DNA from: Deltaproteobacteria bacterium
GTDB taxonomy: Bacteria > Desulfobacterota > RBG-13-43-22
Direction of reading: 5' to 3'
Assembly (NCBI GenBank): GCA_016219225.1
Contig: JACRBX010000148.1
Span: 1-36,111, forward strand
Length of the DNA: 36,111 bases
The translations under genes and the position numbers were made by a program. The notes below the pieces were generated by a model. That model was given only the letters and a program-made list of their open reading frames with translations, searched no databases and had not been told where the DNA came from. The stretch's first letter is position 1. Each line of letters opens with the position of its first letter. Of this stretch, positions 30,622 to 36,111 are shown piece by piece.

Positions 30622-30643
30622 CCTTCTCCCTCAAGGGAGAGGG
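30622..30643. repeat. CCTTCTCCC/GGGAGAGGG hairpin
   Basis: A 9-bp stem (one wobble) with loop TCAA, related to the hairpin at 8392-8418. It lies in the gap between the divergent kinase and ilvE genes. Confidence 0.5.
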
Positions 30644-30731
30644 TGAAGGGGGAGGACAGGTCGGTTTACTACCTGCCTCTATATGTGGATCTAAAAGAAA
30701 AAATTGTCAAGTTAATCTACAGAGGAAAGGG

Positions 30732-30762
30732 TTGACATTTTGCAGCTTCATAAATATATAAT
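30732..30762 (+). promoter_or_regulatory. Sigma-70 promoter for ilvE
   Basis: Consensus TTGACA (30732-30737) is followed by TATATA at 30755-30760 (17-base spacer) overlapping TATAAT at 30757-30762. The implied start is near 30768, giving a 27-base leader with AAAGGAG before ATG 30795. Confidence 0.65.
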
Positions 30763-30794
30763 GCCCTATCGATTTTGCCAGGCAAAGGAGACTG

Positions 30795-31871
30795 ATGGCT
30801 ATGGAGAAATCCATCTCAATAGAAAGAACCAGGTTATCCAAACCCAAGCCGGATCAAACCCAGTTGGGATTCGGGAAGTATTTTACCGATCACATGTTTA
30901 TTATGGATTATTCAACCGATAAAGGTTGGTTTGACCCCAGGATCGTCCCTTATGCCCCCCTGCGGCTGGATCCTTCCACCATGGTGTTCCACTACGGGCA
31001 GATTATTTTTGAGGGATTAAAGGCCTACCGCACGGCGGATGGAAGGATATTAATGTTTCGCCCGGACAAGAACATGGAACGGCTTAATCTTTCCAATGAC
31101 CGACTCTGTATCCCTTCCCTGGACCCGGCCATGGGAGTCGAAGCCATTAAGACCATAGTCTCCGTGGATAAAGACTGGGTGCCTGCGGAAGAGGGCACTT
31201 CTTTATATATCCGTCCCTTTGTGATTCCCACAGACCCTTACCTGGGGGTGAGACCCTCCAATACCTATCAATTTATTATCATTCTTTCTCCTGTGGGGGC
31301 CTATTATCCCGAGGGGATCAACCCGGTAAAAATCTACGTTGAAGAACAATACGTGCGGGCCGTGAAAGGCGGAATGGGCTATGCCAAAACCCCTGGGAAT
31401 TATGCGGCCAGCTTGAAGGCCCAGGTGGAGGCCAATCAAAAAGGATTTACCCAGGTTTTATGGCTCGACGGGGTGGAGAAAAAATATGTGGAAGAAGTGG
31501 GGACCATGAACGTCTTCTTCAAAATCAATGGGGAGGTGATCACCCCGGCCCTGGAAGGGAGCATTCTCCCCGGCATTACCCGGGAATCAACGATTCAATT
31601 ACTGAACAGTTGGGGGATTCCGGTTCGGGAAAGAAAGATTTCCGTCCAGGAATTGTATGAAGCCCAGGCCGACGGGTTGTTCGAAGAGGCCTTTGGAACA
31701 GGAACCGCGGCGGTCATTTCTCCTATTGGTGAACTGAGCTGGAACGGCTCAAGTATTTCCATAAACAACGGCGAAATCGGCAAGTTGTCGGCCGACCTCT
31801 ACCAAACCATTACCGGCATCCAAAAAGGAACTTTGAAAGACGAATGGCGTTGGACCGTGGAGGTGGAGTAA
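30795..31871 (+). CDS. ilvE: Branched-chain amino acid aminotransferase
   Basis: A 358-residue class IV PLP aminotransferase of the longer BCAT2-like type. Marker blocks are FHYGQIIFEGLKAYR near residue 66, IRPFVIPTDPYLGV near 140, the PLP-binding Lys208 in NYAASLKAQ, the EEVGTMNVFF phosphate-site segment near 230, and GTGTAAVISPIG near 299. It transfers the amino group between leucine, isoleucine or valine and 2-oxoglutarate. Expression from the strong promoter just upstream is likely. It stands alone, without other ilv or leu genes, so it could serve synthesis or supply 2-oxo acids for breakdown. Confidence 0.92.
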   Translation: MAMEKSISIERTRLSKPKPDQTQLGFGKYFTDHMFIMDYSTDKGWFDPRIVPYAPLRLDPSTMVFHYGQIIFEGLKAYRTADGRILMFRPDKNMERLNLSNDRLCIPSLDPAMGVEAIKTIVSVDKDWVPAEEGTSLYIRPFVIPTDPYLGVRPSNTYQFIIILSPVGAYYPEGINPVKIYVEEQYVRAVKGGMGYAKTPGNYAASLKAQVEANQKGFTQVLWLDGVEKKYVEEVGTMNVFFKINGEVITPALEGSILPGITRESTIQLLNSWGIPVRERKISVQELYEAQADGLFEEAFGTGTAAVISPIGELSWNGSSISINNGEIGKLSADLYQTITGIQKGTLKDEWRWTVEVE

Positions 31872-31958
31872 GTTTTTGAGTTCGGAGTTCGGAGTTCAAA
31901 AGGTTCGCTTCTCTTTGCTCCGCGCTCTGAACGCATCACTCCGAACTAATCAGAGCTA

Positions 31959-32303
31959 TCAACTCTCCAGGGCCAGGGAGACCTCGTTCAATAATGTATT
32001 GAAGGTCTCCAGGGCTTCCGACAACTGGCCCTCCAACTCCTGAATCCGCTGCATGGAATCAGCCAGGTCCCCCTGGAGCCGGTCCACTTCCTGGGAGAGG
32101 GCCTCTTTTTCCTGGCCGGTGAGTTCTAAATTTTCCCTCAAGTATTGAATCTTATCGATGACCTCTTTTTTCCAGCGCTCTACGGTTTCTTTCACCGGCG
32201 GGGCCTTCAGGACCCCTCCCTCCATGGATTCCTGTTCCAGGGCGGGCTGTTCCTTAGGGGAAGGGAACTGCATGGGGGCATTTGCTTCATAAATATCGTT
32301 CAT
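31959..32303 (-). CDS. Small coiled-coil protein, probable partner of the ParA-like ATPase
   Basis: A 114-residue protein I cannot assign to a family. The first 40 residues are proline- and glutamate-rich and probably disordered. Residues about 45-110 show a heptad pattern (LRENLELTGQEKEALSQEV, then LADSMQRIQELEGQLSEAL) typical of a long coiled coil. AAGGAG lies about 10 bases before the ATG. The gene starts 16 bases after the stop of the ParA-like gene, so the two should be co-transcribed. This arrangement recalls adaptor proteins that couple a ParA/MinD ATPase to a cargo. Confidence 0.7.
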   Translation of the reverse strand: MNDIYEANAPMQFPSPKEQPALEQESMEGGVLKAPPVKETVERWKKEVIDKIQYLRENLELTGQEKEALSQEVDRLQGDLADSMQRIQELEGQLSEALETFNTLLNEVSLALES

Positions 32304-32319
32304 GGGCCGATCTCCTTGG

Positions 32320-33108
32320 TTATAGACGTTTGAGGGGTTTTGATTTCGCTAACATCCCTTCTAAAAAATGGACAACTTTCCTCAAATCCCGGGCCGCTGA
32401 TGACTGAGGGGCATAGGTGGTAACGGGTGTTTGGTGTTTTATGGCTTGAGAAAATTTTAAGTCTTCCCGGACCATGACCGGCATTAAAAATTTTTTATAA
32501 TACTTTATTAAGGCATCCCGGTTTTCCCGATCCAGGGGGCGGTGATTATTCAACTTATTCATCAGGACCCAGATCATCTTAAAATTAAATTTAAAATCCT
32601 TGCAGGTTTTCTCTAAAAAAGTAAAAAGGTTTTTCAGGCTGAGATAAGAAAAGACGTCGGGTAAAACCGGAATAATAAGGACCTGGGCGGCAAACAGGGC
32701 ATTATAAGTCACCAAACTCAAACTGGCCCCGACATCTATAACCACCAGATCATACGGAAAGGGATACATGGCACATAAAGCATCTTTTAGTTTCCATTCC
32801 CTCCAGGGCTTGGAAATCAGGGCATTATTCAAATAAAGGTGGTCCTCCGTAGCCGGGATTAAAGAAAGCTTCGGATGGGAGGTGGGGACAACCGCTGCGG
32901 TCAGGGGGCGTTCATGGATCAGGGCATAATACAGGGAAGTTTGATTTTTTGCGGGCTTCCCCCGGAGCGATTGGGTTAAATGGCCCTGGGGATCCAGATC
33001 GATCATCAAAACGGAACGACCTTCTTCGGCCAGGAGCCAACCCACGGAACTACTGAGGGTCGTTTTTCCGGTCCCCCCTTTTAGACTGAAAAAGGTGATG
33101 GCGTTCAT
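32320..33108 (-). CDS. ParA/MinD-family ATPase (orphan)
   Basis: A 262-residue deviant-Walker ATPase. KGGTGKTTLSSSVG at residues 10-23 is the Walker A' loop with the signature Lys, MIDLDPQGHLTQSL near 35 is the A' strand, and LVVIDVGASLSLVTYNAL near 120 is the Walker B region, with Val-Gly-Ala where ParA often has a DxxP. Basic residues toward the C-terminus (KFLMPVMVREDLKFSQAIKH) could bind DNA non-specifically. No parB gene or parS site is nearby, so this is probably not chromosome segregation but positioning of another cargo through the coiled-coil protein encoded next. Confidence 0.87.
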   Translation of the reverse strand: MNAITFFSLKGGTGKTTLSSSVGWLLAEEGRSVLMIDLDPQGHLTQSLRGKPAKNQTSLYYALIHERPLTAAVVPTSHPKLSLIPATEDHLYLNNALISKPWREWKLKDALCAMYPFPYDLVVIDVGASLSLVTYNALFAAQVLIIPVLPDVFSYLSLKNLFTFLEKTCKDFKFNFKMIWVLMNKLNNHRPLDRENRDALIKYYKKFLMPVMVREDLKFSQAIKHQTPVTTYAPQSSAARDLRKVVHFLEGMLAKSKPLKRL

Positions 33109-33217
33109 CGCATTTCCGTCCCCCGGCCATTCACTATTGGTCTCAAGGTTAAATTCTTTTAAAACCCATCTGCAAATTTATCTCAAACCGTTTCAATGTT
33201 ACGGGTTGCGGCAGTTC

Positions 33218-33246
33218 GTTGCTCGTTAAAACGAGTAACGAGCAAC
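33218..33246. repeat. GTTGCTCGTT/AACGAGCAAC hairpin
   Basis: Two perfect 10-base arms with a 9-base loop lie in the gap downstream of ruvB. On the minus strand T's come before, not after, the stem, so it is not an intrinsic terminator in that direction. The sequence resembles dispersed GTTGCTCG repeats. Confidence 0.5.
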
Positions 33247-33314
33247 CAGTAACCAGCAACAAAAAAATTTCAAATATCTTTCGTTAGTTTTTTACCATAT
33301 AGACGACTGAAAGA

Positions 33315-34346
33315 TCAAGGCCCTTCAAACAGGTTTCCTTGAAATTCCTGGGGGCATTTTTTCCCGAAATGGCCATAGGCCAGAGGGGTGGCTACCCTGC
33401 CCCTGGGCGTCCGGTTCAGGAATCCGCATTGGATCAGGAATGGTTCATAGACATCCTCCAGGGTGTCTTTTTCTTCGCCGAGGGCCACGGAAAGGGCCTC
33501 AACCCCCACCGGACCGCCACTGAATTTTTCGATAATCGTCAATAAAATTTTACGATCCATCTTGTCCAGGCCCAGCCGGTCCACCTCCAGCATCTTCAAG
33601 GCTTCCTGGGCCACCTTGAGGGTAATGCAACCATTGGCCCGGACCTGGGCAAAGTCTCTGACCCGTCTTAAGATCCGATTAGCCACCCGGGGAGTTCCCC
33701 TGGACCGTCGGGCGATTTCCATGATCCCGGCTTCTTCCGCCGGTATCCTCAATATCTCTGCCGATCTTATTAAAATCGTCTTTAATTCATCCGGAGAATA
33801 AAAATCAACCCGCAGGACCACTCCGAAACGATCCCGCAAGGGCGGAGTAAGCAGACCGGCCCGGGTCGTGGCACCGACCAGGGTGAATTTGGGCAGGTCC
33901 AGCTTGATAGACCTGGCGCTGGGCCCTTGTCCGATCATGATATCCAATTGAAAATCCTCCATGGCCGGATAGAGGATTTCTTCCACCACATGATTTAAGC
34001 GGTGGATCTCATCGATAAACAGGCAATCTTTGGCATGTAAATTGGTCAAGAGGGCCGCCAGGTCCCCGGGCCGTTCGACCACCGGGCCTGATGTGCCCTT
34101 CAGATTAACCCCCAGTTCCTGGGCAATAATATTGGCCAGCGTGGTTTTCCCCAGTCCCGGAAACCCGTAAAGGAGAACATGGTCCAGGGCCTCTCCCCTT
34201 TCCAGGGCGGCCTGAATAAAAATCTTTAAATTATTCTTGACCTCTTCCTGACCGATGAATTCAGAAAGGCCCTTGGGCCTCAGGCCGATATCCAGGTGTC
34301 TTTCTTCTTCGGTAATTTCGGGGTTGATAATCCGTTCGGAATTCAT
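33315..34346 (-). CDS. ruvB: Holliday junction branch migration ATPase RuvB
   Basis: A 343-residue AAA+ motor. Walker A is in [18 protein letters not shown] near residue 58, Walker B in [11 protein letters not shown] near 108, sensor 1 in [13 protein letters not shown] near 153, and the arginine-finger/winged-helix part follows, ending near [12 protein letters not shown]. RuvB hexamers pull DNA through the RuvA-bound junction. The start overlaps the ruvA stop by four bases (ATGA), so translation is coupled. The length and N-terminus ([15 protein letters not shown]) are standard. Confidence 0.97.
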   Translation of the reverse strand: MNSERIINPEITEEERHLDIGLRPKGLSEFIGQEEVKNNLKIFIQAALERGEALDHVLLYGFPGLGKTTLANIIAQELGVNLKGTSGPVVERPGDLAALLTNLHAKDCLFIDEIHRLNHVVEEILYPAMEDFQLDIMIGQGPSARSIKLDLPKFTLVGATTRAGLLTPPLRDRFGVVLRVDFYSPDELKTILIRSAEILRIPAEEAGIMEIARRSRGTPRVANRILRRVRDFAQVRANGCITLKVAQEALKMLEVDRLGLDKMDRKILLTIIEKFSGGPVGVEALSVALGEEKDTLEDVYEPFLIQCGFLNRTPRGRVATPLAYGHFGKKCPQEFQGNLFEGP

Positions 34347-34945
34347 CTCGACAATGACTTTAATGCTTTTCGAAGAAGGTCTTCAAGGGAAATCGTATCT
34401 TCGGTATCATTTTTTATCAGCCCTAAGGCCTTCTCGGCGATGGCCTTAGGATAGCCCAGATTGACCAGGGCGGAAAGGGCATCCTCCCAGGGGGTTCCCT
34501 CTTTGACCTGCCGGACCAAATCAGGCAAGGAACCTGAACTCAATTTTTTTATCTTGTCTTTCAATTCCAGTACGATCCGTTCCGCCGTCTTTTTGCCTAT
34601 CCCTGGAATCCTTTGAATCCGGGCGCTGTCTTCGGCCATCAGGGCCTGGGAGAGTTCCTGGGAAGAAATGCCGGAAAGGATGTTCAAGGCCACCTTCGGG
34701 CCGATTCCGGAGACCCCGAGAAGGAGCAGAAATATTTCTTTTTCGTTGGGGGTCAGAAAACCAAAAAGCTGAATGGCATCCTGTCGGACATGGGTATAAA
34801 TATGGAGTCGGACCCCTTGCTCCAGGGCCGGAAGGTCGTAAAAGGAAGAGAGGGGAACCGCCACCTGATAGCCGATCCCCTGGGCCGAAACAATGATATA
34901 TTCAGGCGATTTGGATAACAGGCGGCCTTCCAGGAAAGCGATCAT
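34343..34945 (-). CDS. ruvA: Holliday junction DNA-binding protein RuvA
   Basis: A 200-residue protein with the RuvA layout: an OB domain starting [10 protein letters not shown], tandem helix-hairpin-helix motifs ([17 protein letters not shown] near 70 and [16 protein letters not shown] near 105), a flexible linker, and a C-terminal UBA-like domain ([20 protein letters not shown]) that contacts RuvB. The frame is open 13 codons upstream, but ATG 34945 gives the family N-terminus, has GGAAAAGGA before it, and overlaps the ruvC stop by four bases. Confidence 0.96.
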   Translation of the reverse strand: MIAFLEGRLLSKSPEYIIVSAQGIGYQVAVPLSSFYDLPALEQGVRLHIYTHVRQDAIQLFGFLTPNEKEIFLLLLGVSGIGPKVALNILSGISSQELSQALMAEDSARIQRIPGIGKKTAERIVLELKDKIKKLSSGSLPDLVRQVKEGTPWEDALSALVNLGYPKAIAEKALGLIKNDTEDTISLEDLLRKALKSLSR

Positions 34946-35445
34946 TCCTTTTCCTTGACAGGATAAAACCAGTTTAAATGGCAAATCCCCGCTGCCAGGG
35001 CATCGGAAATATCTTTATTTTGGATGGATGAGACCCCTAACAGGATCTTAACCATTTCCTGGACTTGATTTTTATCGGCCCGGCCGTAGCCGGTAACAGC
35101 CTTTTTGATCTCCAGGGCGCTGTATTCAAAAACCTCCATTCCTGACTCCACGGCGGTCAACAAAACCACACCGCGAACATGGCCCAGGGTCAAGGCGCTA
35201 TGAACGTTCTTGGCAAAAAAGACCTTTTCTACCGCCAGGTCGGTTGGCCGGTATTCATCAATCACCTGCTTTAGGGTTTGGTGCAAATGCTCAAGCCTTA
35301 GAGAAAGAGAGGGGGAAGGGGTCAGGCGGACAAATCCCATGTGGACCTGCTTGATCCGGGCCCCGTTTTTTTCCAAAACCCCGAATCCGGTTATTTGAGA
35401 ACCCGGATCGATACCCAGGGTGCGGCCAGGCTGCCTGGAGGCCAT
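34942..35445 (-). CDS. ruvC: Crossover junction endodeoxyribonuclease RuvC
   Basis: A 167-residue RNase H-fold resolvase. Acidic catalytic residues are seen in LGIDPGSQITGFGVLE (Asp12 region), LAVEKVFFAKN (Glu near 73) and the C-terminal ISDALAAGICH (Asp near 148). It nicks the junction held by RuvAB. It follows yebC by three bases and overlaps ruvA, forming the common yebC-ruvC-ruvA-ruvB order. Confidence 0.96.
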   Translation of the reverse strand: MASRQPGRTLGIDPGSQITGFGVLEKNGARIKQVHMGFVRLTPSPSLSLRLEHLHQTLKQVIDEYRPTDLAVEKVFFAKNVHSALTLGHVRGVVLLTAVESGMEVFEYSALEIKKAVTGYGRADKNQVQEMVKILLGVSSIQNKDISDALAAGICHLNWFYPVKEKE

Positions 35446-35448
35446 TCT

Positions 35449-36111
35449 CTATCCCATGGCCTCCATGACCTTGTCGGGGATATCAAAATTGGCATAAACA
35501 TTCTGGACGTCCTCATTATCCTCCAGGGCTTCCATCAACCGCAACATTTGTTCGGCGTTTTTCCCGTCCAGGGTCACCGTATTTTTAGGGAGCATGGTCA
35601 TTTCCACCACCTGGGGAGTCCATTTCTTGGCCTCCAGAGCAGCCCGGATCTTTTCTAAATTTTCCACCGCGGTAATGACTTCCCACTCGCTTTCCTGTTC
35701 CCGGATATCGTCCACCCCGGCCTCCAGGGCCCATTCCATCAGGGCCTCTTCATCGATCTTGCTTTTATCAAAAACAATATAGCCTTTTTTTTCGAACATC
35801 CAGGCCACGCACCCCGTCTCCCCCATGCTGCCATTGTTTTTGGTAAAAATATGCCGGATGTCGGCCACGGTCCGATTTTTATTATCCGTCAACACCTGGA
35901 CCAGGATGGCCACGCCTCCGGGACCGTACGCTTCGTAAACCACCTCTTCATAGGCTGCACCATCTAAACTCCCGGTCCCTTTTTTAATGGCCCGGTCGAT
36001 ATTATCCTTGGGCATATTTTCACTTTTGGCCAAGGCGATGGCTGCCCGCAACCGGGGATTTCCCTCCGGGTCTCCCCCTCCGATTCGGGCGGCGATAGTA
36101 ACCTCTTTGAT
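35449..36111 (-). CDS. yebC: YebC/PmpR family regulator, 5' end outside the window
   Basis: The frame stays open to the last base of the window and encodes [20 protein letters not shown] ahead of [20 protein letters not shown], so an internal ATG at 36051 is not the true start; about 25-30 N-terminal residues (the MSGHSKWANIKHRK region of the family) are missing. Other marks are [19 protein letters not shown] and [16 protein letters not shown]. YebC proteins bind DNA as regulators and some are reported to act at the ribosome on proline-rich stretches. The linkage to ruvCAB is classical. Confidence 0.94.
   Translation of the reverse strand: MKEVTIAARIGGGDPEGNPRLRAAIALAKSENMPKDNIDRAIKKGTGSLDGAAYEEVVYEAYGPGGVAILVQVLTDNKNRTVADIRHIFTKNNGSMGETGCVAWMFEKKGYIVFDKSKIDEEALMEWALEAGVDDIREQESEWEVITAVENLEKIRAALEAKKWTPQVVEMTMLPKNTVTLDGKNAEQMLRLMEALEDNEDVQNVYANFDIPDKVMEAMG

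Noticed and set aside
36049-36051. Internal ATG as the start of yebC
   Set aside because: The conserved sequence continues in frame upstream to the window edge, so the gene is truncated by the window, not short.

Overview
The window looks like chromosomal DNA of an anaerobic Desulfobacterota-type (deltaproteobacterial) organism. This is inferred from an APS-reductase-like flavoprotein next to heterodisulfide-reductase (Hdr/Qmo-like) subunits, paired 2-hydroxyacyl-CoA dehydratase / benzoyl-CoA reductase-type subunits, a yebC-ruvC-ruvA-ruvB block, and intergenic palindromic repeats of a kind common in that phylum. No rRNA, tRNA, CRISPR array or intact transposase was seen. The last gene (yebC) runs off the right edge.

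Layout. 1-4.3 kb: a double zinc-ribbon protein of unknown role, a YwbE-family protein, a small lipoprotein, an SDR oxidoreductase, a 39-residue relic of a lost gene, and a sulfotransferase. 4.4-16.6 kb, all on the + strand: a Crp/Fnr regulator, a PhnD-like binding protein, an SLC13/DASS permease, a second Crp/Fnr regulator, then AprA-like, AprB-like, HdrA-MvhD-like, a membrane HdrE/HdrC-like fusion carrying a c-type haem motif, and HdrB-like. 16.6-21.4 kb: a D-2-hydroxyacid dehydrogenase, an acyl-CoA ligase and a ThDP enzyme on alternating strands. 22-26.8 kb: an outer-membrane protein, two dehydratase-type subunits, a fragment of a type I restriction methylase gene, a PHP phosphoesterase and a VOC protein. 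27-33.1 kb: an M24 peptidase, a large sensor kinase with a degraded ATPase domain, ilvE, and a ParA-like ATPase with a coiled-coil partner. 33.3-36.1 kb: the Holliday-junction genes.

The most notable part is the 9.3-16.6 kb cluster. It combines both subunits of an APS-reductase-type enzyme with an electron-bifurcation-type HdrA/MvhD protein, a complete HdrB with two CCG modules, and a membrane subunit predicted to hold haem b in the membrane and a c-type haem outside. This resembles apr-qmo or apr-qmo-hdrBC modules but is rearranged. It could connect a membrane or periplasmic electron carrier to a soluble flavoenzyme reaction. Neither sat nor dsr genes are present, so the substrate is open. 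The upstream binding protein plus DASS permease and the two flanking Crp/Fnr genes suggest an anion-uptake and regulation unit, but co-function is an inference from position.

A second, looser theme is 2-oxo/2-hydroxy acid chemistry: ilvE, D-2-hydroxyacid dehydrogenase, CoA ligase and 2-hydroxyacyl-CoA dehydratase could in principle form a chain. These genes are not one operon and no dehydratase activator gene is present. Intergenic regions are rich in dispersed palindromic elements, two of which are bracketed, multi-hairpin composites lying upstream of genes for exported proteins.
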